Positions 10,068 to 20,694 of a stretch of DNA of 64,000 bases are shown piece after piece. The DNA is from Vreelandella subterranea (GTDB lineage Bacteria; Pseudomonadota; Gammaproteobacteria; Pseudomonadales; Halomonadaceae), in NCBI RefSeq assembly GCF_900111305.1, contig NZ_FOGS01000012.1:60410-124409 (forward strand), in the 5' to 3' direction. How positions within the stretch are numbered: position 1 is the stretch's first letter; every line of letters begins with the position of its first letter. The notes under the pieces are model-generated. The model searched no databases. It was not told the origin of the DNA and was given only the letters and a program-made list of their open reading frames with translations. Position numbers and translations under genes: made by a program.

Positions 10068-11525
10068 TTAACCGAGGTCAATGCACAGGTACTTGGTTTC
10101 CAGATACTCTTCCAGGCCCTGATGCCCCCCTTCGCGCCCCAGGCCGGACGCTTTCACGCCGCCAAACGGCGCCGCTGCATTGGAGATCAGGCCGGTGTTA
10201 ATGCCGACCATGCCATATTCGAGTGCTTCAGACACCCGCCAGACCCGCGACAGGTCACGTGAATAGAAGTACGACGCCAGCCCATACTGAGTGTCGTTGG
10301 CCATTTCAATGGCCGTCTCTTCGTCGTCGAAGGGAAAGACCGCCGCCAGCGGGCCAAAGGTCTCTTCATGGGCCACTTTCATTTCACTGGTGGCAAAGCT
10401 GATCAAGGTAGGGCTGAAGAAGTTACCGCCCAGGGGGTGGGGATACCCGCCCAATAACAGCTCGGCCCCATGATCGACAGCATCCTGGACGTGCTCACTG
10501 ACTTTGTTGACGCCATCCTGATCAATCAACGGCCCGATGTTGATATTGTCCTGAGTGCCATCGCCCACATTCAGCTCGCTGTTCATCGCGACGGCGAGTT
10601 TTTCGCAAAACGCATTGATCACGCTGGACTGGACCAAAAAGCGGTTGGTGCAGACGCATGTTTGACCTGCGTTTCGGAACTTGGCGGCCATGGCGCCATC
10701 CACTGCAGCGTCAAGGTCTGCATCCTCAAAGACGATAAAGGGCGCATTGCCGCCCAGCTCAAGGGATATTTTCTGCACATGCTCGGCGGCCTGCGCCATC
10801 AGCTTGCGGCCAACCTCGGTTGAGCCGGTAAAGGTAATCTTGCGCACCTTGGATGACTGGGTGAGCGCTTCGGCGATATCAGCAGCGCTGCCCGGCACGA
10901 CGTTGAAAACGCCCCGGGGGATACCGGCACGTTCCGCCAGCATGGCCAGCGCCGTGGCCGAAAACGGCGTCTGGCTTGCGGGCTTGACCACAATGGTACA
11001 GCCAGCCGCCAGGGCCGCACCCGCTTTACGGGTAATCATCGCCGCCGGGAAATTCCAGGGCGTGATGGCACCGACAACGCCTACAGGATGCTTGGTCACC
11101 ACGATACGCTGATTGGCATTGGCTGCCGGAATGGTTTCGCCGTAGACACGGCGAGCCTCTTCCGCAAACCAGCGCAGAAAGCTCGCCGCATAGGCGATTT
11201 CGCCTGCCGCCTCTTTCAGAGGCTTGCCCTGCTCGTGGGTCATCAACATGGCAAGATCATGCTGATGCTCGAGCATCAGGTCATGCCACTTCAATAGCAA
11301 ATCCGCCCGTTCCTGGGCAGTCAGCGAACGCCATGCGGGAAGCGCTGCATCGGCCGCTTCAATGGCCCGTTCCGTTTCGGCTTTCCCCAACCTTGGCATA
11401 TCACCCACTACTTCGCCGGTGGCCGGGTTAAGGACGTTGATCTGATCACCGCTGTCGGCCGCTACCCAACTTCCATCGATATAGGCAAACGGACAGTACA
11501 GCTGTGTCTCTTTAAGCGCTTCCAT
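10068..11525 (-). CDS. gabD: NAD(P)-dependent succinate-semialdehyde dehydrogenase
   Basis: Oxidises succinate semialdehyde to succinate, the end of the GABA shunt. The 485-aa ALDH fold shows the cofactor-binding ITPWNFPAAMITRK segment, the FTGSTEVGRKL turn, the catalytic Glu in LELGGNAPF, and the nucleophilic Cys in GQTCVC. The second Cys next to the nucleophile is usual in GabD. AGGAG stands 7 nt upstream of the ATG. No gabT or gabP is next to it, so the assignment rests on sequence alone; a related semialdehyde substrate is possible. Confidence 0.88.
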   Translation of the reverse strand: MEALKETQLYCPFAYIDGSWVAADSGDQINVLNPATGEVVGDMPRLGKAETERAIEAADAALPAWRSLTAQERADLLLKWHDLMLEHQHDLAMLMTHEQGKPLKEAAGEIAYAASFLRWFAEEARRVYGETIPAANANQRIVVTKHPVGVVGAITPWNFPAAMITRKAGAALAAGCTIVVKPASQTPFSATALAMLAERAGIPRGVFNVVPGSAADIAEALTQSSKVRKITFTGSTEVGRKLMAQAAEHVQKISLELGGNAPFIVFEDADLDAAVDGAMAAKFRNAGQTCVCTNRFLVQSSVINAFCEKLAVAMNSELNVGDGTQDNINIGPLIDQDGVNKVSEHVQDAVDHGAELLLGGYPHPLGGNFFSPTLISFATSEMKVAHEETFGPLAAVFPFDDEETAIEMANDTQYGLASYFYSRDLSRVWRVSEALEYGMVGINTGLISNAAAPFGGVKASGLGREGGHQGLEEYLETKYLCIDLG

Positions 11526-11633
11526 GACAGACTCCTGCCCCCAGATAAGGGACTCATCAGCAAAATAACCTCTTCATGCTATGACGAAACAGGGTAGCAG
11601 ACCAACCGTAATGCCGTATCGTGTCGCCCTGGG

Positions 11634-12185
11634 TTAATTGACCAGCGTCAAGAACTCCTGACGCGTTGCCTGATTGGCCCGGAAATCGCCCAGCATGACA
11701 GACGAGGTCATGCTCGAATTTTGTTTCTCGACACCCCGCATCATCATGCAAAGATGACGGGCTTCAATGACCACGGCGACGCCACGTGCCTGGGTAACCT
11801 GCTGCACTGCCTCGGCAATTTCCCGGGTCAGATTCTCCTGGATCTGCATGCGCCGGGCGTACATATCGACAATGCGAGCAAATTTGGAGAGTCCCAAGAC
11901 GTTACCGTTCGGCAGGTAAGCAATATGGCACTTGCCAATGAAAGGCAGCAGGTGATGCTCGCACATTGAATACAGCTCGATATCCTTGACCAGTACCATT
12001 TCGTCGGTCTGCGACTCGAATACGGCGCCGTTGACGATTTCCTGAAGCGATTGATGGTAGCCATGCGTCAGGAACTGCATTGCCTTCGCTGCACGAAGCG
12101 GCGTGTCTTTCAGCCCTTCGCGCTCAGGGTTTTCCCCAAGTGCGCTGATAATCTGCTGATAATACTGGGCGATATCATCCGTCAT
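11634..12185 (-). CDS. folE: GTP cyclohydrolase I
   Basis: Zn2+ enzyme converting GTP to 7,8-dihydroneopterin triphosphate, the first step of folate (tetrahydrofolate) synthesis. The 183-aa sequence contains [11 protein letters not shown], whose Cys and His bind Zn, and [11 protein letters not shown], which supplies the third Zn ligand and the catalytic region. The start at 12185 gives MTDDIAQYY with GAGG upstream; the frame remains open 15 codons further without support. The gene stands alone between gabD and srkA. Confidence 0.95.
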   Translation of the reverse strand: MTDDIAQYYQQIISALGENPEREGLKDTPLRAAKAMQFLTHGYHQSLQEIVNGAVFESQTDEMVLVKDIELYSMCEHHLLPFIGKCHIAYLPNGNVLGLSKFARIVDMYARRMQIQENLTREIAEAVQQVTQARGVAVVIEARHLCMMMRGVEKQNSSMTSSVMLGDFRANQATRQEFLTLVN

Positions 12186-12301
12186 GGTAAGCCTCGTCGA
12201 AAGTGTCTTGCACGATGGATAAGGCACCATCGCGCTAAAAGGAGTCGGCCTTTGGCCGCCATGGCAATGATTGGACGCGATCCAGACACAACCATGTACA
12301 G

Positions 12302-12330
12302 AAAATATACTTTAAATAAGTTATGTACAA
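12302..12330 (-). promoter_or_regulatory. Possible folE promoter in an AT-rich patch
   Basis: On the minus strand TTGTAC (12330-12325) and TATTTT (12307-12302) are separated by 17 nt. The patch 12294-12345 is much more AT-rich than its surroundings and contains TGTACA twice (12295-12300, 12324-12329), 29 bp apart. Confidence 0.35.
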
Positions 12331-12436
12331 TAAAATATTAACATAACGCAATGAAACGGTGCATCTTAGCGCACCTCGACGCTGTGTGGCAGCCTGGCAT
12401 GATGAGGCATGCCGCTATACGGATGATAGAAGGACA

Positions 12437-13411
12437 CTATGCCAGCCACTGCGGCTTTTTAAGGACCAGCAACTGTTGCTCGAGTTGCCGGATATGCTGG
12501 TCCCAGTACCCTTTATCAGCCACCCAGGGAAACGCCAGCTGGAAGGCAGGGTCTTGCCAGCGAGAGACCAGCCATGCGCTGTGCCGTATCAGCCGGTAGG
12601 CACGCAGCGGCTCAATCAGCTCTATCTGTTGATGGGGAAAGGGGCGCGTTTCTTCGTACCCTTCGACAATCTCACTTATCTGACGGCGCCACTCGACGGG
12701 CTCATTGGCGGATAGCAGCATCCAGATATCCTGGATCGCCGGTGCCATCAGGCAATCATCAAAATCCACCAGTGAAAAATGCTCATCACGCCCCAGGATA
12801 TTGCCCAGATGGCAATCACCGTGGCAGCGTATCATCGCTTCCTCACCCCACTGATAGGGAAGAAGCGCTTCCAGCATGCGGGTAATGACGCTTTCATAAC
12901 CTCGACGCTGATGACGATCCAAACGCTGGCTATCGAAGACCCGTTGCTGGGCATCTCTCACCCCCTCCAATAACTCAAGGCGTGGACGATGGGTAAAAGT
13001 GCCCTTGTCGGCCACCGCGTGCAGCCGCCCCATCAGCTCTCCCAGCGCGAAAAGATGGGCATCGTTGTCCAGCTCGGGGGCCTGACCAGGGCAGTGGCGG
13101 AATAACGCAAAACGATACCCTTCATAGTGATGCAGACTCTGCCCCCGGCGATCACGCCAAACGGTGGCCACCGGCACCTCGGCCTGGCTCAGTTCGACGA
13201 GAAAATCGTGCTCTTCCTGAATAGTGGCGTCCTGCCAGCGTTCAGGACGGTAGAACTTGATGATCCACTGACTGCCGTGCTCATCGCGAAACATCATCAC
13301 GCGGTTTTCATAGCTGTTCAGCGCAAACGGTTCTGACGTTGGCCATATATCCAACGACTCCACCGCTGACATCACAAGACCGGGAGAAAGCGTTTGAAAA
13401 ACATGCGTCAT
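12437..13411 (-). CDS. srkA: Stress response kinase A (YihE/RdoA family)
   Basis: Cytoplasmic Ser/Thr kinase of the aminoglycoside-phosphotransferase-like fold, which in E. coli protects against stress-induced death and counteracts MazEF. The 324-aa protein has the ATP-binding Lys in QWIIKFYRPERW, the catalytic HGDCHLGNIL and the metal-binding DFDD, in the right order and spacing. Its length matches the E. coli protein (about 328 aa). A GGAGA site precedes the ATG. E. coli srkA is followed by dsbA, which is not seen here. Confidence 0.92.
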   Translation of the reverse strand: MTHVFQTLSPGLVMSAVESLDIWPTSEPFALNSYENRVMMFRDEHGSQWIIKFYRPERWQDATIQEEHDFLVELSQAEVPVATVWRDRRGQSLHHYEGYRFALFRHCPGQAPELDNDAHLFALGELMGRLHAVADKGTFTHRPRLELLEGVRDAQQRVFDSQRLDRHQRRGYESVITRMLEALLPYQWGEEAMIRCHGDCHLGNILGRDEHFSLVDFDDCLMAPAIQDIWMLLSANEPVEWRRQISEIVEGYEETRPFPHQQIELIEPLRAYRLIRHSAWLVSRWQDPAFQLAFPWVADKGYWDQHIRQLEQQLLVLKKPQWLA

Positions 13412-13465
13412 GGTGTCTCCAGGGATCCATCCGTAAAAGGCTATCGTCGACGATGGGTCATGCCG

Positions 13466-14179
13466 TTAGACATCATCCACCACCAGCGGTGTACGCGCTG
13501 CCGCCCATACATCAACACGCTGCGCCCCCGCCCGCCGCAATGCCAGGGCGAGCGCATGAGCCGTGGCGCCCGTCGTGACAACATCATCGACAATCGCCAC
13601 ATACGCAGGCGGTGGTGTCTCGACCACAAAAGCGCCCGCCAGATTGGCAAAACGCGCCTGACGGTTCAAGCCGCGCTGTGAAGGCCCCTGCTTGAGTCGC
13701 CGGGCTTCGAGCAGGGGCAGGCCGCTTCGCTGGGCGAGCTCGAAAGCCAACCAGTGCGCCTGATTGAACCCGCGGTCGCGAGCGCGCTCGGGCGTCATGG
13801 GCACAGGCAGTATCGCATCAAAGGGTGGCGAGGGCAGGCTGTCCTGCATTAATTCGCACAGCAACATGCCTGCCCGGGGCCGGGCGTTGAACTTGAAATC
13901 GCGCACCAGTGCATTGATGGGGGATGCATAGCGTAACGCCACATGAGCCGCCTCAAAGGCAGGCCGCTTACTGATGCAATGCCCGCACAAGGATGGGTGA
14001 TCGTTCGTTAGCTGATCACCACAGCACGGACAGGCGGGGCGATTCCAGGGCAACTGCTCGAAACATTCCGAGCACCAGCTTGCGCCACCTTCAAGGGGTG
14101 CCAAACAAAACGCGCAATAACCCGGTAGTGCTCGTTTTACCAGAGCACTACCGGCAGCTACCCAGCGTTTCAATCGCAT
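13466..14179 (-). CDS. comF: ComF family protein (phosphoribosyltransferase-like)
   Basis: Predicted cytoplasmic DNA-uptake helper; in Haemophilus and Bacillus the family is needed for natural transformation. The 237-aa protein begins with a Cys-rich zinc-finger region of CxxC pairs (YCAFC, WCSEC, CPCC, CGHC). It ends with a phosphoribosyltransferase-type domain whose PRPP loop reads VAIVDDVVTTGATA. The ILPVPMTPERARDRGFNQA motif is family-typical. In many gammaproteobacteria comF adjoins bioB; here a tRNA gene lies on that side. Confidence 0.93.
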   Translation of the reverse strand: MRLKRWVAAGSALVKRALPGYCAFCLAPLEGGASWCSECFEQLPWNRPACPCCGDQLTNDHPSLCGHCISKRPAFEAAHVALRYASPINALVRDFKFNARPRAGMLLCELMQDSLPSPPFDAILPVPMTPERARDRGFNQAHWLAFELAQRSGLPLLEARRLKQGPSQRGLNRQARFANLAGAFVVETPPPAYVAIVDDVVTTGATAHALALALRRAGAQRVDVWAAARTPLVVDDV

Positions 14180-14215
14180 TCGCGCTCCCTGACCGGCGGA
14201 TTGAACACTTTGTCG

Positions 14216-14246
14216 TTGACTTTATACAAAAGATTGATAGTATACC
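14216..14246 (+). promoter_or_regulatory. Probable promoter of tRNA-Leu
   Basis: TTGACT (14216-14221) is followed by the AT-rich GATAGTATAC. The best -10 is TAGTAT (14238-14243, 16-nt spacer) or TATACC (14241-14246, 19-nt spacer). A C-run follows before the tRNA at 14256. Confidence 0.5.
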
Positions 14247-14255
14247 CCCCGTTCC

Positions 14256-14340
14256 GCGGATGTGGTGGAATTGGTAGACACGCTAGATTTAGGTTCTAGT
14301 GCCGTAAGGCGTGGGAGTTCAAGTCTCCCCATCCGCACCA
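14256..14340 (+). tRNA. tRNA-Leu (anticodon UAG)
   Basis: 85 nt with encoded CCA. The acceptor stem GCGGATG/CATCCGC is perfect. The anticodon arm CTAGA-TTTAGGT-TCTAG places TAG at 34-36. A long variable arm (TGCCGTAAGGCG) and the T-loop GTTCAAGTC are present. It reads CUA and CUN codons. Confidence 0.97.
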
Positions 14341-14460
14341 ATTCAGTTTCAAGCGTCATTCCCTCCTGGCACCCTGTTTGCTGCCCTCCTGACGGCCTCA
14401 TCAATGATTGCCCGTTTTCCTCGTATTCGACTTTTTTTGCATCCATTATATGCGTTTAGT

Positions 14461-14478
14461 CTGATATAAATGTATCAG
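14461..14478. promoter_or_regulatory. Dyad upstream of the unknown membrane protein
   Basis: Perfect inverted repeat CTGATA-N6-TATCAG, 89 nt upstream of the ATG at 14567, overlapping an AT-rich stretch that could hold its promoter. Possible operator; the binding protein is unknown. Confidence 0.3.
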
Positions 14479-14566
14479 CTATGTGACTGGCATCTCCAGC
14501 GTATTGAGCTAGCTTTTGTTTTACTTGGCAGATCCTCAATCAAACATCCGGCGAAGGAACGCATCC

Positions 14567-15202
14567 ATGGAATGGCTCAATAATAACGCTCAGGCAATTT
14601 CCGCCGTCACGAGCATCCTGACGCTTCTTGTCTGGTTATTTTACGCGCAGCTACTCTATAACGGCTACGTTCGCCAGCGGCGCCCACGCATCATCATCAA
14701 CCGCGGCCTGGGCACCGGGCAGAATGCGCTGTGTTTGATCAGCAACATGAGCAGTGAATCCATCTATATCCAGCATGTGGTGGCGATTCTTCACACGCAG
14801 GAAAACAGCTACATGGTCGACGTCGCGGAGTACCAGGAAGAGAAAGAGGATGAACAGAAAGGGAAATCCATCAGAAGCCACCAGGGGCCGCTGGCCTCTG
14901 GCGATTACCTGCATATGCAACGCTTTGCCGACATTGCCGATCAGATCTGCACCACCTGGCGACTGGACAACGCCATCTATGACCAGACGGGGTTGCAACT
15001 GGAGCTGCGGGTGATTGCCATCTATGGATCGGAGGACAGGCCTGTCGGGGCGTCACGGACATTCTATCTAAGCGACCCATCCACTTCCGAAAAAGCATTG
15101 ATCCCCATCAGTGTGGACACCAAACGTCTCAACGGGCGGCTTCAGCGCCGTAAGGTAAAGCGCTGGGCCGAAGAGGTGGATAACCTGGAAACGAAACGCT
15201 AG
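14567..15202 (+). CDS. Unknown protein with one N-terminal membrane segment
   Basis: 211 aa; I do not recognise a family. After MEWLNNNAQ comes a hydrophobic segment (residues about 10-31, AISAVTSILTLLVWLFYAQ), then a basic RQRRPR boundary. A soluble domain of about 170 residues follows, probably cytoplasmic by the positive-inside rule. The soluble part looks like mixed beta structure, with a charged loop EEKEDEQKGKS near residues 90-100 and a basic C-terminus. The ATG at 14567 is preferred because AAGGA (14554-14558) precedes it by 8 nt; an upstream in-frame start at 14516 lacks a ribosome site. It stands alone between tRNA-Leu and a convergent reductase gene. Confidence 0.8.
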   Translation: MEWLNNNAQAISAVTSILTLLVWLFYAQLLYNGYVRQRRPRIIINRGLGTGQNALCLISNMSSESIYIQHVVAILHTQENSYMVDVAEYQEEKEDEQKGKSIRSHQGPLASGDYLHMQRFADIADQICTTWRLDNAIYDQTGLQLELRVIAIYGSEDRPVGASRTFYLSDPSTSEKALIPISVDTKRLNGRLQRRKVKRWAEEVDNLETKR

Positions 15203-15236
15203 GGCCGGGACCACCAACACCGCCCCTGGAACCTGG

Positions 15237-15998
15237 CTATAGCCGCAGCCCACCGTCGCACTCGATGATCCGACCGGAGAAATAGTCGTTCTCGAGGATA
15301 AAGGCCACGCTTTGCGCAATGTTCTCCGGCTCGCCCAGGCGCTTGAGCGGCACCTTCGACGCAATGCGTTCCAGCATATCCGGGCGCATTGAGGCCGTCA
15401 TGTCAGTATTGATAAAACCGGGTGCCACCGTGCCCGTGCGAATGCCGTACCGCGCAAGCTCGGCTGCCCAGGTGACGGTCAATGCGTGAACCCCCGCCTT
15501 GGCGGCCGCGTAATTGCTCTGGCCGGGATTACCTGCTTTCGAGATGCTGGAAATATTGACAATCACGCCTTCGTGCCGGGCTTCGATCATTTGCGTCGCC
15601 GCTTCCCGGCCACACAAAAACACGCCCGTCAGGTTGATATCGATAACGCGCTGCCACGCCGCCAGGGACATACGCGTTTCCACCTGCCCCTCCTTGGCTT
15701 TCACCATCAGGGCATCGTCGGTAATCCCCGCATTGTTGACACACCCGCTGATCGGGCCCTGCTTCTCGGCAATGTCCGCAAAGGCCTGCGCAACCGAGGC
15801 TTCATCGGCAACATCAACGACCACCCCCTGCGCATCGACCCCCTCCCGGGCCAGTGCCGAGACAGCGCTATCCAGAGCTTCGCCACTAATATCCAGCAAC
15901 GCCAGCCTTGCCCCCTTCTTCCCCAGTTGCTGGGCCACGGCATAGCCCAGACCCTGTGCGCCTCCGGTTATCGCAATTACCCGACCATCCAGCTTCAT
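15237..15998 (-). CDS. FabG-like short-chain dehydrogenase (3-oxoacyl-ACP reductase family)
   Basis: NAD(P)-dependent oxidoreductase of the classical SDR fold, 253 aa. The cofactor loop TGGAQGLG, the NNAG motif, the catalytic Ser in [16 protein letters not shown] and the YAAAK Tyr/Lys pair are all present. A strong AAGGAG site precedes the ATG. The sequence resembles FabG, but the gene is isolated rather than in the fab cluster. An acetoacetyl-CoA or other 3-oxoacyl reductase role is therefore equally possible. Confidence 0.85.
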   Translation of the reverse strand: MKLDGRVIAITGGAQGLGYAVAQQLGKKGARLALLDISGEALDSAVSALAREGVDAQGVVVDVADEASVAQAFADIAEKQGPISGCVNNAGITDDALMVKAKEGQVETRMSLAAWQRVIDINLTGVFLCGREAATQMIEARHEGVIVNISSISKAGNPGQSNYAAAKAGVHALTVTWAAELARYGIRTGTVAPGFINTDMTASMRPDMLERIASKVPLKRLGEPENIAQSVAFILENDYFSGRIIECDGGLRL

Positions 15999-16180
15999 TT
16001 GACACTCCTTCCCATCCGTTTTTAAGCACGTTGATATATCTCGTCATTCAAACTGACACGCAAACCATCACCCGGCAATCCCCAAAAAGCGCAATGCAGC
16101 TTCGCTGGGCTATTTAGCCCAACTTGTTTTTCGATCAGACTGTCACCATATCTCTCATGACGTTTATTACGGAGTTGGTT

Positions 16181-16687
16181 ATGCCTATTTTGGTGTTTGT
16201 TTCCCTGTTCACGCTGCTTGATTTTGTCATCCTGTTCTCGATTGGCAGCCAAATCGGTTTGTTAATGACCCTGCTGCTGGTGATTGGCACCGGGGTCGTG
16301 GGGCTTCATCTCATTCGCAAGGAAGGCGTGGCAACCTTTGCCCGCGCCCGCCAGCGCATGCAGGCAGGCGAAATTCCCTCCAGCGAGCTGTTTACCGGTG
16401 CCGCCCTGATATTTGGCGGCGCGCTATTGATGGCACCTGGTTTTCTGTCTGACGCCCTGGGCCTTGCCTGCCTTGTGCCGAATGCCCGCCGCCTGCTGTT
16501 TAAACTGCTGACCGCCCTGGGGTTAAAGGTCGCCACCCACCGCACATCCGGGCATGACTCGTCGTGGGCCTACCAGCAGGATGAACCCGGCTATCGTCAC
16601 GGTGAGCGCGCCTCATCCGCGGACAAGCCGGAAGGGCCGATCGAAGGTGATTTTATTAGTCGGGATGAGCCGAAACACCGTGGCTAG
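16181..16687 (+). CDS. fxsA: FxsA family membrane protein
   Basis: Small inner-membrane protein; E. coli FxsA overproduction relieves F-plasmid exclusion of phage T7, but the normal role is unclear. The 168-aa protein has three or four hydrophobic segments in the first 130 residues, the conserved GTGVVGLHLIRKEG and the LMAPGFLSDALGL motif, then a hydrophilic tail. The ATG at 16181 was chosen because GGAG (16171-16174) precedes it and the protein starts directly with a membrane segment. It lies just before groESL, as fxsA does in other gammaproteobacteria. Confidence 0.92.
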   Translation: MPILVFVSLFTLLDFVILFSIGSQIGLLMTLLLVIGTGVVGLHLIRKEGVATFARARQRMQAGEIPSSELFTGAALIFGGALLMAPGFLSDALGLACLVPNARRLLFKLLTALGLKVATHRTSGHDSSWAYQQDEPGYRHGERASSADKPEGPIEGDFISRDEPKHRG

Positions 16688-16726
16688 CAAACGGGTCGGC
16701 GCTTGAGATTTTTTTATTAGCGACCC

Positions 16727-16754
16727 CTTGAAAGGCCATCCGCAGCCCCCACTT
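16727..16754 (+). promoter_or_regulatory. Sigma-32-type heat-shock promoter of groESL
   Basis: CTTGAA (16727-16732) and CCCCACTT (16747-16754) are separated by 14 nt, an almost exact match to the RpoH consensus CTTGAA-N13/14-CCCCATNT. It lies about 160 nt upstream of groES. Confidence 0.85.
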
Positions 16755-16912
16755 TTGAATCAGCACACAAGTTCGGTAACTGCTTCACTATAAAGTGGTT
16801 GCCATTTACAGCGAAGGCATCCTGCCTTCATTTTTCGCGGGCACCGCCCACGAAAACCATCAACACTAACCGCCCTGACTGGGGCTTTGACGATACTCAG
16901 GAGAACGTAAGC

Positions 16913-17206
16913 ATGAATATCCGTCCTTTGCACGATCGCGTCGTCGTTCGTCGCGTGGAAGAAGAGCAGAAAACCGCTGGCGGCATCGTGCTTCCGGGCA
17001 ATGCGCAGGAAAAGCCTACCCGTGGTGAAGTTATCGCTGTCGGTAACGGCCGCATTCTAGAAAGCGGCGATGTTCGCCCATTAGACGTGAAAGTTGGCGA
17101 TAACGTGATCTTCAAAGACGGCTTCGGCGTTGAAAAACAGAAGATCGACGGCGAAGAAGTCTTGATCATGAGCGAAGCCGATATTCTGGCAGTTGTCGAA
17201 GGCTAA
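16913..17206 (+). CDS. groS: Co-chaperonin GroES
   Basis: Seven-subunit lid of the GroEL folding chamber, 97 aa. It starts [14 protein letters not shown] and contains the mobile loop [19 protein letters not shown] that contacts GroEL. AGGAG (16899-16903) precedes the ATG by 9 nt. groEL follows 57 nt downstream in the same operon, behind the sigma-32-type promoter. Confidence 0.98.
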   Translation: MNIRPLHDRVVVRRVEEEQKTAGGIVLPGNAQEKPTRGEVIAVGNGRILESGDVRPLDVKVGDNVIFKDGFGVEKQKIDGEEVLIMSEADILAVVEG

Positions 17207-17251
17207 TCACCGCCTCGACCCATTACTTTCCCATTTCTTGAATTTTATTAG

Positions 17252-18907
<1,656 letters not shown>

Positions 18908-18951
18908 TTGCCCCCCCCCCGAGCCTTTCCGCTCTGACGGCCTGCCGTCAT

Positions 18952-18985
18952 CAAGAACCCCGCCCTGTGCGGGGTTCTTGTCGTT
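18952..18985 (+). terminator. Terminator of groESL
   Basis: Twelve-bp stem CAAGAACCCCGC / GCGGGGTTCTTG (18952-18963, 18969-18980) with a 5-nt loop. The T-tract after it (TCGTT) is short. Confidence 0.75.
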
Positions 18986-19040
18986 AAAAGCGTGTTAACA
19001 TCACATTTTCTTATACCGCTATTCAGGCTGCTTTATCACC

Positions 19041-19775
19041 GTGCTTTCCAATATCCGCATTGTGCTGGTGCAAACCTTCCATCCAGGCAACATTGGTGCC
19101 ACCGCCCGAGCCATGAAAACCATGGGCTTGACGAACCTGGTGCTGGTCAATCCGCGGCAATTCCCTGACGACGAGGCTACCCGCCTTGCCGCGGGCGCCA
19201 CCGATGTCCTCGACAACGCCCAGGTGGTCACGCAGCTCAACGAGGCTTTGAGCGACTGCGTTCAGGTAGTAGGCGCCAGCGCGCGGCTGCGCAGCCTCCC
19301 CCTGCCCCATTTTGAAGAACCCGACGACATGGCCCAGGCGGTCACCCAGAACGCGCAGCATGCGCCGGTAGCACTGGTGTTTGGCCGTGAACGCTCAGGG
19401 TTGACCAACGACGAGATTCGCTGCTGCACGCATCAGGTGAGCATTCCCGCCAACCCTGACTACGGCATTTTAAACCTTTCTCAAGCCGTACAGATCCTTG
19501 CCTACGAAGTCCACCGGGCATGGCGCAGGCGCGACGACAGCGACTATATTTATCAGCAGCCGACGGAGACCACGCCGCCGAGCCGCGAGCAGTTCTTGCA
19601 CTTTCAGGCGCACTTGGGGCGACTGATGCAACAAAGCGGCTTTATTACCCAGCCGCATGCGCGCACAGAGGAACAGCTGCAGGCGCTGTTTACCCGCGCT
19701 CAGCCGAGTCGCAAGGAGCTTTCCCTGCTGCGCGGCCTGCTAAGCGCTTTCGAATCCCACTTGCCTGATCGATAA
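19041..19775 (+). CDS. trmJ: tRNA (cytidine/uridine-2'-O-)-methyltransferase TrmJ
   Basis: SPOUT-class enzyme methylating the 2'-OH of nucleotide 32 in the tRNA anticodon loop. 244 aa. The N-terminal IRIVLVQTFHPGNIGATARAM and the knot motifs FGRERSGLTNDE and LNLSQAVQI are family hallmarks; the C-terminal extension mediates tRNA contact. GTG start at 19041, with only a weak ribosome site visible. Flanked by the groESL terminator and its own terminator. Confidence 0.93.
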   Translation: MLSNIRIVLVQTFHPGNIGATARAMKTMGLTNLVLVNPRQFPDDEATRLAAGATDVLDNAQVVTQLNEALSDCVQVVGASARLRSLPLPHFEEPDDMAQAVTQNAQHAPVALVFGRERSGLTNDEIRCCTHQVSIPANPDYGILNLSQAVQILAYEVHRAWRRRDDSDYIYQQPTETTPPSREQFLHFQAHLGRLMQQSGFITQPHARTEEQLQALFTRAQPSRKELSLLRGLLSAFESHLPDR

Positions 19776-19824
19776 CTCGAGCCACACAGGCCCATCGTGC
19801 AAGGTCCGTTATACATACCCAAAA

Positions 19825-19850
19825 AAACGGCGAGCTTGAGCTCGCCGTTT
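19825..19850. terminator. Bidirectional terminator between trmJ and the DJ-1/PfpI gene
   Basis: Stem AAACGGCGAGCT / AGCTCGCCGTTT with a 2-nt nominal loop, A-rich on the left and T-rich on the right. It serves both convergent genes. Confidence 0.85.
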
Positions 19851-19888
19851 GTGTCTATACCGCTGGCTGATTGTGGGCGTAACGCTGA

Positions 19889-20575
19889 TTAACGGGCCAA
19901 CCACGCCATCAGCGCTTTACCGGTCGCCGCTGAGGAAGGCGGGTTTTGGCCGGTAATCAACTGGCCATCCTCACGCACATAAGGCGTAAAGTCGTCTGCC
20001 TTGCTGTAAATACCGCCACACTGCTGAAGCGCGTCTTCCACCAGATGAGGCACGACATCCGTCAGCCCCACGGCCGCTTCTTCACCGTTGGTAAAGCCGG
20101 TCACTTCACGGCCTTTCACCAATGGTTCGCCGTTCGTGCCTTTCGCATTGACGAGCACAATCGGCGCATGGCAGACCGAAGCTACCGGCTTGCCTTGTGC
20201 GATAAAGGTTTCGATCAGGTTGATAGAATCTTTATCATCGACCAGATCCCACAACGGGCCGTGGCCGCCCGGATAGAACACGGCATCAAAGTCATCCGCC
20301 TTCATATCGCTCAGGCGATGCGTCGCCGCCAGGGCAGCATTGGCCTGCTCATCCTGCTTGAAGCGCCGCGTTTCATCGGTCTGCCCATCTTCGGCATCGC
20401 TTTTTGGATCAAGCGGCGGCTGCCCCCCTTTCGGTGAGGCCAATGTCACTTCGGCCCCGGCGTCCTTGAACACATAGTAAGGCGCGGCAAGCTCTTCCAG
20501 CCAGAAACCGGTCTTTTCGCCGGTATCACCCAGCTGATCATGCGACGTCAGTACTATCAAAATACGCTTGCTCAT
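19889..20575 (-). CDS. DJ-1/PfpI superfamily protein (type 1 glutamine amidotransferase-like)
   Basis: 228 aa. The nucleophile elbow is ASVCHAP, with Cys at about residue 134. An acidic residue in KTGFWLEE near residue 25 and the FYPGGHGPLWDL loop complete the Hsp31-like arrangement. Members act as glyoxalase III or protein/nucleotide deglycases, handling methylglyoxal without glutathione. A role in carbonyl stress is an inference from family. Single gene with an AGGAG-type ribosome site. Confidence 0.85.
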   Translation of the reverse strand: MSKRILIVLTSHDQLGDTGEKTGFWLEELAAPYYVFKDAGAEVTLASPKGGQPPLDPKSDAEDGQTDETRRFKQDEQANAALAATHRLSDMKADDFDAVFYPGGHGPLWDLVDDKDSINLIETFIAQGKPVASVCHAPIVLVNAKGTNGEPLVKGREVTGFTNGEEAAVGLTDVVPHLVEDALQQCGGIYSKADDFTPYVREDGQLITGQNPPSSAATGKALMAWLAR

Positions 20576-20694
20576 CTAAATTCTCCTAGCGTGATGCGTT
20601 CAAAACTCCGCTTAACACTCTTCTAGGTGGGGGCGTACCCGCTGAGTTGCAAGCCGAACCTGACTGTCCTGGCTGGATGTCTTGCCCTGGATGC

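Noticed and set aside
18911..18920. Run of ten C after the groEL stop
   Set aside because: A homopolymer just before the terminator; possible length variation, but no sign of function.
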